From the NCBI GenBank assembly GCA_024138015.1, contig JAMXBB010000001.1:130633547-130697546 (forward strand): a stretch of DNA of 64,000 nucleotides, read 5' to 3'. Below, in pieces: positions 11,231 to 20,491 of the stretch. This DNA comes from Lumnitzera littorea. Taxonomy: Eukaryota; Streptophyta; Magnoliopsida; Myrtales; Combretaceae. The notes under the pieces were generated by a model. The model did not search any database and was not told the DNA's origin. It saw only the letters and a list, made by a program, of their open reading frames with translations. The translations under genes were made by a program, and so were the position numbers. Every line of letters starts with the position of its first letter. Positions within the stretch are counted from its first letter, which is position 1.

Positions 11231-13069
11231 TTGGAATGTGCCATATTTAAATAATATCGAATTATTTATAGAAAAATATTCATTTTCTATTGGAATCATT
11301 ATGGATCTTTTTATTTTTAGAAAATCAATCTCACCCTCTATCACGTTATATATATATTTATATATAATCAAAACATAAAGGAATGCGATATTTTTAAATA
11401 TATAATAAAAAAGTAAAACTTTTAAAAAAAGATTTGTAATGAGTAACTATATTATTTACAATTATAATTTACATTATAAATATTGATTCATAAGTAGAAT
11501 GTAAAAAAAAATTTGATTTGATTGACTAATACTTTCTAGTAATTGAAATTTATTATTATTACTTTCCCTTAAAAACTTATTGTATGTATTTTTTAGATAG
11601 TTCTACTATTAAAATTATTTTAGAAAATGTATGAAAAGTATTCAAATCAATAATAATTTAAGAACAATACAACTATGATAGAAGAATAAAAAGAAGAAGA
11701 AGATAGTGGAGATGGAAACATGTTACTTAGAACTATGTAAAAGGAAGAATATGAATAAATTAAAAAAAAAAGAAATAAATAAGATAGAGCATCTTCATAA
11801 AAGGAAGAACATAAATAAACAAAAAGGGAAAAAAATGGTAAAGCAGGTGAAAACTGAAAATTAGTTTGTAGGACGGTCAAAAAGTAAGTTTAGTGGGAAT
11901 TAAACCCTTATCTTAGAGCATAAAAGCATAAGTTTTAACACCAAAGTATGACTTTCAGTTTGGAAGTACTAAACTCATTCATGCTCATGCCTATAGAAAT
12001 ACCTATGGATTTCATTATCCTAACTATCAAAAATTTAAAAACAAATAATCCCATGAACTAGACTTGTTTATCAGGTCAAACTAGTTCGAAACTATCGATT
12101 TACAGGCTAGTAGAAAGATGAATCGGGACCAATCCTTAAGGGGTATGGTCTCGAGCGTATTCAAGTGAATTGGCAATTTAAGGCCAGTTCAATTAGTTAT
12201 AAACCGTTTTTTTTTTTTTCCTTCTAGAATTGCCTCTCTTTTTTTTTTAAATCTTTAGTGAAATTTTCCTTTTTTATTTTCAATCTTTTCTAAAATTTTC
12301 CTAGTCCACTTTCTATTTGTTTCTCTATTCCATTACCCATAAATTGGAAAATTTATTTTCGAAATAATTTCTTTTGAGATACAAAATTAATTTGTTTAGC
12401 CCAAGTGATATTATATTATAAAATTGAATAAAAATGGGCTCCTAATTTTTTTTTTAAATCGAGCTTAAACCGATGAGCGACTCGCCAATTATAACCTACC
12501 CAACCCGATAAGCTGGCAACCTTAAACTGCTTGGATTCTTAAGGCTTAGCGGTTTAACTATTAATTTAGACACACCTAAGGCGGATGCGAATCGATTTGG
12601 CAACCTGATAAGTAGGTTCTAAGTTGATTTACTATTCGGTCAACCCTTGTTTGAAATCGGCCCTTATAAAAGTCTACCATGAATTAGTGGGATGATTACG
12701 ACTTCCAATAAGCAAAATTGATCCCTTTTCTATGATGGACATTATAATGAGTATTTTAAAGATATTAGGTTAAAACATAAATATATAAACTTTTTAATAA
12801 AATCCTTGACACAATTTTTAACAAGATGCAAATTTAATAATATAACCAATTTGCAAACAAAAGAATTGAATGTTATTTGGATGAACACTATGCCACCGAT
12901 AAAATTTCTTCTTCTAAGACTATAGATAAAGTTTTCCTTTACTTCTTCTTTCATGAAAAATAAAATAAGTTCTTTTTTTTCCCCTTCCAATCATTATGAG
13001 AGTTCGAAGGCAGATCTATGAGTACAACTACTTAAAGAATTTATTACCTAGTGGAGTTCAATACTTATA
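11231..13069. other. AT-rich DNA, nothing firmly recognised
   Basis: Mostly A/T tracts. 12050-12670 contains repeated gaacc/aaccg-type motifs of the kind seen in non-autonomous elements, with weak similarity between its ends (catgaactagact and the complement of agtctaccatg), too little to call. A tRNA-like stretch near 11889-11955 (minus) is weak. Confidence 0.35.
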
Positions 13070-13237
13070 AAGTGGCTGGGAAAGAATCATTGCTCTCTAT
13101 CCGAACTTCCACGATCCAACTACCAATAACACAAAAAATATAACAATACCAAAATTATCTAATGGTAGAAAAATCCGAAACCAAAATGCTTTCCTTGTAT
13201 TGAAAAATTAAGAATTCACGATTCATTTGAATCTAGT

Positions 13238-13459
13238 TCAATTCATTGAAATTCCATTCAGTAAAATAAAAGAGTTATAAATTTCCAAAATAATATATAG
13301 GAATATTACAAATAAAGCCATTGCGATACCCATCAACGGAGTAATTCCCCATCCAGGAGCTACTTTACCATATTCTGAATTTAATGGTTTCAAAAAATCC
13401 CCTACAACAATTCGCCTTGGTCCAGATCTAGAACTCTCCTCAATGGTTTGTGTAGCCAT
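13238..13459 (-). pseudogene. psbH: psbH, photosystem II phosphoprotein, plastid-derived copy with open frame
   Basis: The minus strand encodes MATQTIEESSRSGPRR, then GDFLKPLNSEYGKVAPGW, a hydrophobic single span around TPLMGIAMALFVIFLYIIL, and the C terminus LLNGISMN. The length of 73 residues equals that of plastid PsbH. In plastids it is a small thylakoid protein of photosystem II, phosphorylated near the N terminus and needed for photosystem II assembly and repair. The frame extends three codons upstream to another ATG, but MATQT is the family start. Several residues differ from the usual conserved ones (for example GWGI for GWGT and ILEIYNSFILLNG near the end), suggesting drift after transfer. 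No transit peptide or nuclear promoter is visible, so it is almost certainly not functional. Confidence 0.9.
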
Positions 13460-13563
13460 AAATCCCATTTTGTATTCATTGGGATCTGTTGACTTTGCAT
13501 TCCATTCTGTTGTAAATAAATGATCTTATTATAGATCCATTTTAGTCTTGAAATTATATAGTA

Positions 13564-13695
13564 ATGGAAACATCAACCCTAGTCGCCATCTTTATATCTA
13601 AGTTACTTGTAAGTTTTACTGGGTATGCTTTATATACTGCTTTTAGGCAGCCTTCTCAACAACTAAGAGATCCATTCGAGGAACACAGGGACTAG
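13564..13695 (+). pseudogene. psbN: psbN, plastid-derived copy with open frame
   Basis: The plus strand encodes 43 residues beginning METSTLVAIFISKLLVSFTG and ending QQLRDPFEEHRD, then TAG. This is the length and order of plastid PsbN, a single-span thylakoid protein that acts in photosystem II assembly. It lies opposite to psbH, as in plastid genomes. Likely changes from the family are Ser for Ala at residue 4, Lys for Gly in the span (ISKLL), Arg for Gly (AFRQPS) and Arg for Gly before the last Asp (EEHRD). The frame is still open, but nuclear expression or plastid import has no support here. Confidence 0.88.
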
Positions 13696-13769
13696 TTGAA
13701 GCAACAAGCCTCCCAATCTTATGTAATATTTAAATAATTGAAATTGGGAACTAACTTTTAATTTCTTAA

Positions 13770-14180
13770 GGTCCGTTTGATTCATTTTTATTTCATGTTT
13801 TTGGTATCTTATCTGTGTCTACTTAAATTTAGTGTTTAAAAAATAAAGATACTAAAATGATAGAAATATAATTCCGTATATACTCTTTTTTATCTACCAT
13901 TTACTTTATTTATATTTACAAAAATATCAATTAAAATGATTATTTTCAATACATAAAATAAATTTTTTTAAAAATATTTTTTCTTAAAAGCACGTGAATT
14001 TTTATTTATCAATTTTGATTCTCCAATAACCATTTTTATCATAATTATGAAATAGAAATAGATAAGATATAGATAAGAGGATTTTTCAAATATTAAAATT
14101 TTAAATAGATACAGATCAGATACAAATAGATATACATAAGATACATACAAAAAAAAAAAAAAGACAATCTAAACAATACC
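13770..14180. mobile_element. Tourist-like MITE (PIF/Harbinger type)
   Basis: The left end reads ggtccgtttgattc and the right end, complemented, ggtattgtttagattg, matching the Tourist pattern of GG plus three bases and TGTTTGG. A perfect 3-bp duplication TAA flanks it (13767-13769 and 14181-14183), as expected for PIF/Harbinger transposition. The 411-bp interior is AT-rich and non-coding. It lies about 40 bp from the plastid insert. Confidence 0.75.
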
Positions 14181-14183
14181 TAA

Positions 14184-14599
14184 AACTATCTTATATTCTT
14201 TTTAATATGTTTTAAAATTGAATTATTATTATTCATTCATATCAAAATCATGATATTTAAATTTCAAATCAATATCGCTTTTAAATTAAATTATAAAAAT
14301 TTAAACATAATAATTTTTAATGCTACAAAATAATAACAAAATACAACAACAACAATGCCAATTTCAATTAGAAAATTTGAGATAAAATTTTATTATTTCA
14401 CCAAGTATAGACCTTAAGTAATAAGGTATAAGTTACCAAACATGGTAAAATTTCCATGATATTTGTCAAATTAAATTATGCATATCTAAAAGATATTAAT
14501 GGAAGATATTTTATGAAATACGTTAGAATTTTGAACCTCTAATATATACAATGTCGACTCTATCTATGTTTTATAGTAAGTTTAGTCGTACAATGGTTA
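14184..14599. other. AT-rich DNA, nothing recognised
   Basis: Poly-A/T-rich sequence between the MITE and an LTR-like region, with no ORF or paired repeats. Confidence 0.4.
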
Positions 14600-15520
14600 A
14601 CCCTCAAGTAGTTAACTATACATTGGCCTTCTTTAGTTTACTCGTAGGATATCATTCCAATCTTCTTTTTCTTTAGATTTTTCATAGAGAGCTTGATCCA
14701 AATTTAGGTGAATTGATTGAAAAAGACTCTGAGTCTCCAATTCCTTTAAATTAAATTCTATCGATAGGCTATTTAAGGTACAGTCTTTATGGCCTAAATC
14801 TAAGTGTTTCTACTTACTCGAATACCTACAAGTATTACTTCAAGCTGATGAGCTTAGTTCCTTTCAACAGTACCACTTGTTCGATTCCCCTTATGCACTC
14901 AATTCGGCACAAGTTAAGTAGATTGTTCAAGTCCCTTGAGCATACCTCCTTAGACTCTACCTAATGGATTATCTTATTCGGTATAACTACAAGTTAGCAC
15001 AGCCTGCTGAAGCTTGCCTCGAGCACCTTTTCACCCCTGCCTCCTTAGGTCCCTCGAAGACTTCCTCTAACGCCATCTACAAACTTAAGTCCTTGAATCT
15101 TGAGGCCTTCAAGCCACTTCGATCTAACCTCAACCTCAGAGTACATGCTAAGTATATACTCACTTCAATTGTGACAACTACCTTTCTTAAGGCTTACCAA
15201 CCGATGTGGCAGCCTTGTCCTCTCCCTTACTACACACGCATGTCCTATATCAAACATGTACGGGCAAATCCTAGCCTGCTACATGTCCTTAACAAACAAG
15301 CTACATGTCCTATAAATAGGTCATGGATCAAAGGTAAAATGAGGATAATCTAAGAGTTCTTATCTTAATCTTCTTGCTTCTTAGATGCATACTCTCTTTT
15401 CTTTCCATTCTTTGCTAACTTAAGTATCAGAGGGTTTTCATTGGCTTAACCACAAGAGGCTTTTTTACAGGCAGCAACCGAAATACCAATTACTCCCTAA
15501 GAAGCGTAGAACAACACTAG
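14600..15520 (+). repeat. LTR-like sequence of a Tat-type gypsy element, probably solo or truncated
   Basis: It contains a TATA box (ctataaatagg, about 15310-15320) and about 105 bp later gctaacttaagtatcagagg (about 15412-15433), then a T-rich stretch and caggcag. This is the same arrangement as in the Tat LTR at 6456-6950 (TATA, then taatttaagtattggagtg). The GC-richer, C-rich part 14940-15310 would be U3; its 129-codon frame looks non-coding. The ends are not resolved and no polymerase or polypurine tract is near. Confidence 0.5.
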
Positions 15521-16270
15521 ATTCTTTTTTTCCATTAGTTACTAAGACACCAAGTAAATTCAAAATAATACTTTTTAGAAAAATTATAAAAGCATGATCT
15601 ATTAACATGGACTAGAAGTTTTTCTTCTTTTTTTTTCGAAGAAACACTTTCAAATATGATTTTATTATAATTTTTATTTACATTATAATTAATTTCCTAT
15701 TTCTAACATTTGATTTGATTGATACTTATATTTCAAATGACAAATCCTCATAGTAACCTTATTTTTTTTTATTGTTTCTTTATTTCTTTCTACTTTGTTT
15801 CCTTTTCCAATTGAAATAAAAGGATTAACTTTAGCCTACAAATATATAAAGCTTGTATTTATGATATTATTATTAATATTGTCAAACTCGAACCGAAATG
15901 TTAATCAAAGGATGAGAAATGATCAAGGGTCAAGAGGGTCAAAGTTAGATAAACTTAGATCAATAAAAGTATTATAATATAATTTATATTTGTTTATAAT
16001 GTAGTAAAATTTAGCTACATAATTGAGAATTCAAAATTAAAATCTTTTTACAGTTTATTTTTTATTTTTCTTTGATCTATATTTTTTCAGTAAATTAGTG
16101 TATTTTTTAGAAAATATAAGATAAAATAATATATTTTAATTTAAAAGAACTAAATGGGTTCTTTTAGGACCCAAGTTAAACCAATCGAATCAACTAAGTT
16201 GAGTTGGATTTATTGTTTATGAGAATTAAAGGGGTGACTCAAATTTCTTTTATGGTGGAGGGTGGACAGA
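15521..16270. other. AT-rich DNA, nothing recognised
   Basis: No frame over 60 codons that looks coding, and no terminal repeats found. Confidence 0.4.
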
Positions 16271-16594
16271 TCAATTTAAATTTGGTACAATGACATTCAA
16301 TAAATAAAAATTATTCTCATAAAAGTTAGCGCAATACCTTTTCTTTCCTTTTAACGGTGCAATGTCATTAAACCCTTCTTTTGGTCTCATTCCTTCAAAA
16401 GCATATTGGTGTGAGGATTCAAACTCGTCGTGTTGTGATGCTACAAGAACAATCAAATCTAGTAGTGTGAAGCTATCATTGTTGTCTCTTTTCATAAGGA
16501 AATAATGCATATTCCTCATTCTTAATGATTTCATAGCATATGCAATATAACTATTGTTTGGATTAAGTCTTCTATTGATTTCTAAGTTTTCCAC
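16271..16594 (-). CDS. unrecognised 107-codon open frame, possible gene fragment
   Basis: The minus strand is open for 107 codons from a GTG at 16594; the first ATG is about 21 codons in, at YAMKSLRMRNMHYF. Composition looks protein-like, with charged and polar residues well mixed (TLLDLIVLVASQHDEFESSH, FEGMRPKEGFND, PLKGKKRYC) rather than the low-complexity frames elsewhere in the window. I recognise no domain. It may be a captured or decayed exon or an unknown small gene; no promoter or splice evidence is clear. Confidence 0.25.
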   Translation of the reverse strand: MENLEINRRLNPNNSYIAYAMKSLRMRNMHYFLMKRDNNDSFTLLDLIVLVASQHDEFESSHQYAFEGMRPKEGFNDIAPLKGKKRYCANFYENNFYLLNVIVPNLN

Positions 16595-17291
16595 AATTTT
16601 ATATTCCTTTTAAATTGATTAGCTTCTACTATCCTACATAAGCTATGTTTTGGGGCTTATACAAGCTTATAATATATATATTGTTTTTTGTTTAATAGAC
16701 ACGTCATCTTTGTTTCATTATTATTTGTTAATCTTAATTAGGGGGCACTATCAACATTTAATTGGGCTATGACTATTACTTTAATCAAATAACATTATTA
16801 AGATATATTTAATTAATTAATGTAGTTAAAAATGGTAAAAATATACAAGAATAAAGAATAAAAAGATATTGAAAATGAAAAAAAAAAATTGATATAAGAT
16901 TTTGCAATCCGTTTTTTTTTTTTATGTATATATTCCTCTCTTTGTAGTCATTTTACCATTCGTAACCTTCAAATTGCCGTGAATATCGAGTTATCGTCCA
17001 ACATTATCAATTAATTAGTATAGACCAACCAAAGACGACACGCACACCCTAGCTAGCTTTGAAAATAATCATGGACCGCAAGTGATGTCCTTGTTAAAGA
17101 AAATGCATAGTTCATCGGTTCATGAAAGTAACCACCATGCTACAGTTGTAGGTTGCCACTCATTATGCAAAAGTACTTCAGGTTGGACACTTCAAAGCCA
17201 AAGGGTGACCGCCCACCGTTTATTGAGGTACAATGCTGTAAGTGGTGGTTGACCATCGCCATGTCTGAAGATAGCAGTGAAGTGGCTTTTA
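16595..17291. other. intergenic DNA with a mildly GC-richer part
   Basis: 16960-17290 is GC-richer than the surroundings (cgacacgcacaccctagctagc near 17037) but has no long frame on either strand. No repeat partner was found. Confidence 0.35.
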
Positions 17292-17699
17292 CACTATGTT
17301 TGGATTAGGAGAATAAAAATGGAGGGGAAGGAAAATAAGAATTTCAAAAAAATTTCATTTGTTTAGAAAGGGAGGGGAAGGGGATAGATTTTGAGGGAAA
17401 AACTTTCCCTTAAACTCATAAGAATAACCTTCTCCAAATATGGAGAGAATTGAGAGGGATTGTTTTAAATTTACGATTTTACTTTTAAAATAAAAATACA
17501 TTTTATTATTTTAAGAACTTTTATGATATTTTGTTACAAAAAAAAAAAATCAAATTATTAACTTTCATTTCACTTTCCTTCCTTTCTTCTTTATATAAAT
17601 AAAAGAACATATAATTTATTCCATCTATTTTCTTTTTTACAAATTTATTCCTCTCACTTTCTTTTCTCTCTAATTCATTCCCTCTTCCCAAACATAGTG
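17292..17699. mobile_element. MITE with CACTATGTTTGG terminal inverted repeats
   Basis: The left end cactatgtttgg (17292) is matched by ccaaacatagtg at the right end (17688-17699), a 12-bp perfect inverted repeat. The left half is purine-rich (ggaggggaagg) and the right half pyrimidine-rich, so the 408-bp element could fold back. The flanking trinucleotides are tta and cta, a possible 3-bp duplication with one change. The 3-bp duplication would suit PIF/Harbinger or CACTA; the superfamily is not settled. Confidence 0.6.
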
Positions 17700-17702
17700 C
17701 TA

Positions 17703-19204
17703 GGGTTTTCAATCCTTTTTTTATTTTTAATATTTTTCTTATTTTTATGTAATTTTAATGATTTTTATTATATTATCTAATTAAATATATTTAATAATAT
17801 TAGTTTACTAAATTTATTATTACAAATCAATTAAAAATTTATATATATTCCCAAATTAATACTATCAAATATTCACGAAATACATGTCAGGTTAACTCCC
17901 TAACAGTTAACCCAGAGAATTTAAAAATTAAACGATCTACACTTTGTGTCATATTTTCATTATCGTTTTCATTTTTACCGGCCTTTCTTTATTGCATGTT
18001 ATTTTTTAAATGTAAATAATAAATAAAAGAATAAAATATATTAAGAACAAGCAGTGAAGAAAATTAAATTTGCAGAAAAAAATATATATTTGTGTCCAAA
18101 AAAAAGTTGTCACATGTCCGAAAATTATCGGCATATAATCTAAAGTTAACAATTCTGCATCAGTCCAAAGTCTTTCATAGGCCCAAAGCTTTTCCAATGG
18201 AACCTAATATCGCGTCGTTCTTTAACGGCTAGAAAGTCACGACTTTTATAGTATGTGATAATTTTTACCACATTTGCTGAGAAAGTTTTTCTGGGCATCT
18301 ACTCTGGGACTTGTGTAGCCTAACCTATTCTGTCTCTTCATCGGGTGGGATCCGACTCAATCTACCTATCATCTGGTATGTTTGTTTCGTCTACTTTTTT
18401 TTCCTTCTGAAATATCTTTAATATCAATTTTACATATCAATAGATAAAGGCGTAATACATAATTATTCCTATTGCAAGGGAATACCCAACAAATCCCAAT
18501 ATTTTTGGTAAAAAAAAATTCCCAATATTAATTGACTCAAATCACCCTTCTTTTTTTTTTAGCTTTTTTCTTTTCTCCATAGCCAAGTTTTTCCTTCCCC
18601 CTAGTAATTTTTCTTTTCTTTTTTTTTTTTTTACATTTTCTATCCTGAAGATATGTCTACTTTCGTTTTCAAAGTATTACTGTGCACCCATCATTATCAT
18701 TATAACCATTGTGCAACCCAAACAATCATTAGTTCTAAAACCAAAACAAATGAGATTTATATTAGAATAGTTTCCTAAACATTAGGAATCAAGTAAATAC
18801 AAGTAAGATGTAGAACAGATATATATGATAGATACAGGAAGTACTTATAAGGCCTAGACAAAGCTAACTTCGTTCTGAGTAATATAAAATTTCGCATGGG
18901 GTATTGACAACACGTTAGTAGTTGTATAGTTTATATATAAAGATAGGAATGACATGTATACAATAAATGAACGGATATAGGTGTAATTTCGAAATTCAGT
19001 GGCGATAATTATTTTATCCACATATGTTATATATGATGAATCGCGACTCCCTTAGATTCTTAAAATTGGGCGTGAATATTTATGAATCTTATTCAATTTC
19101 TTGTAATTGCCTTAAAATCTCATGCTAGTTCATGTAAGAGAGAAAAATATCATATTTAGATCGGCATAATGTTAAAGTACGAATTGACAATTATTGATAG
19201 GTAA
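17703..19204. other. AT-rich DNA, nothing recognised
   Basis: Contains poly-T/A tracts and a GC-richer stretch near 18170-18370 (for example tatcgcgtcgttc) without a coding frame or repeat match. Confidence 0.35.
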
Positions 19205-19655
19205 TTTTGACCATCGGTCCGCTAAGTCCAGCTCAATCTGCTTTAGGATCAAAGCAGATTGTTTAGACCTCCCTAGCTTTTAGTGTCAAATCTAACTCAT
19301 TGATCAACAACCTAACCAAGACAAGCTCGACAAGAGATAACTTGACCTGAACCAAACTAGCAACCTAGGTTCCTTTGTCCGACCAACCTTTTAGTCTTCA
19401 AGATGTATGACATAGCAACCTGATACTGGGGCCAAATAGGATTCTCCTCCCAGGCATTACAATACCATAACATAGACTTATACGGTACCCCGAAAGCATT
19501 AAATGTGTTGGGATTGATGCAAGACTTAAAAGGGTCGTGTAGGCCTGCCTTCATTGAAAGGTACTAACAACCTTGAGCTAAAAGGGTTTAAGATGGGACG
19601 TTTGAAATTATAGGGTACTTTCTCTCTTATCTAATTTCCTTTCCTATATATATTG
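19205..19655 (+). repeat. LTR fragment cut by CRM-like copy A
   Basis: A promoter-like stretch ends in tactttctctcttatc and a TATA-like ctatatatattggg (19645-19657), as in many plant retrotransposon LTRs, and stops where the terminal sequence of CRM-like copy A begins. This suggests copy A landed just past the TATA box of an older LTR. The other half was not found. The 65-codon minus-strand frame inside shows no homology I know. Confidence 0.4.
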
Positions 19656-20491
19656 GGATGCATCTTCGAGGTCGGACACACAGAGAAGTACTACAATGAA
19701 GCGAACCGAAAGAAAACAAAGCAAAGCTAGCAACGTATGGGCAACTACTAAATGGATAGATGTACCAATTTATCTTACTTGGCCTATAATTCGCCAAATA
19801 TGAGTCACCGATTCAAATTGAAGAGTCGCTCACCACTCCTCTTTAGTAAAGGGAATAGACAAGAGGTGGAAGGTAATGAGAACATTGAATAGTAAGGTTG
19901 CTAAAAGGAAACTTGAATAAAATTCTCGTCTTAGTGATTCCTTGCTACATACAATTAAGCGGAGGTTTATATACCTATTCATTAAGGTTGCTTTACACGT
20001 ATGAAAAGATAAAAGAGTATTATTACAATTAGGTTAAATAATGTATATTAAAAAAGGTAAAAGAAATAAAGAATATTCATTGCGAAAAGTAAGGAATCCT
20101 TCTAGAATATTGTGCCAAAAGACACATGTCGATTAGTGGCTGGATGTCAATAATATAGTAGAAGTGGACGAGAAGAATTGCAATCAGGGGCTGACTAGTT
20201 AGTCCCACTGTAGAGTAGTTAGCTTGAGTTAGGGTTGGATGCTTGTTGTCGGCTCAAGAGTTCAGCTCGAATAGTCTTGAAATTGTCTTCTCGAATATCC
20301 TATCATAACACAGATGTTAGGCAAGAGCAGGTTTGGCATATGTGAGAGTCTAAGAGTCAGGTCGATAAGAGATAAGTTCGGAATATGAATCCCCATCTTG
20401 GATATGGTTTCAAGCTAGTATTCTCAGAGCGAGTCTTTGGAGTCCTTTGGCTCAGCTACGTATGATTGGTCTAAAGAGTTGATCCCTATCT
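19656..20491 (-). repeat. 3' LTR of CRM-like copy A
   Basis: Homologous along its length to the two LTRs of copy B. On the minus strand a TATA box (ggtatataaa, 19966-19975) lies about 520 bp from the U3 start. The outer end (gatgcatcttcgagg) aligns with gatgcgtctccgag and gatgtgtctctgag of the other LTRs. Confidence 0.75.

Larger units (their letters stand above)
13070..13730. other. nuclear plastid DNA insert (NUPT): psbH-psbN region
   Basis: psbH (minus) and psbN (plus) stand tail-outward exactly as in the plastid psbB-psbT-psbN-psbH-petB cluster, separated by about 100 bp. The sequence beyond psbN (agcctcccaat, near 13710) matches the start of the conserved hairpin between psbN and psbT. 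The part left of psbH down to about 13070 probably comes from the psbH-petB spacer; that border is uncertain. The flanks are ordinary AT-rich repeat-laden nuclear DNA, including a MITE 40 bp away, so this is a transferred fragment rather than a plastid contig. Confidence 0.85.

Noticed and set aside
11889..11955. tRNA-Lys-like text on the minus strand (gggtttaattccc)
   Set aside because: Only a weak B box; no A box or stems that pair.
12054..12680. Possible element with catgaactagact-like inverted ends
   Set aside because: The end match is short and gapped, and no target duplication is visible.
14964..15353. 129-codon plus-strand frame
   Set aside because: Lies in the C-rich U3-like part of an LTR and contains its TATA box near the end; no protein homology recognised.
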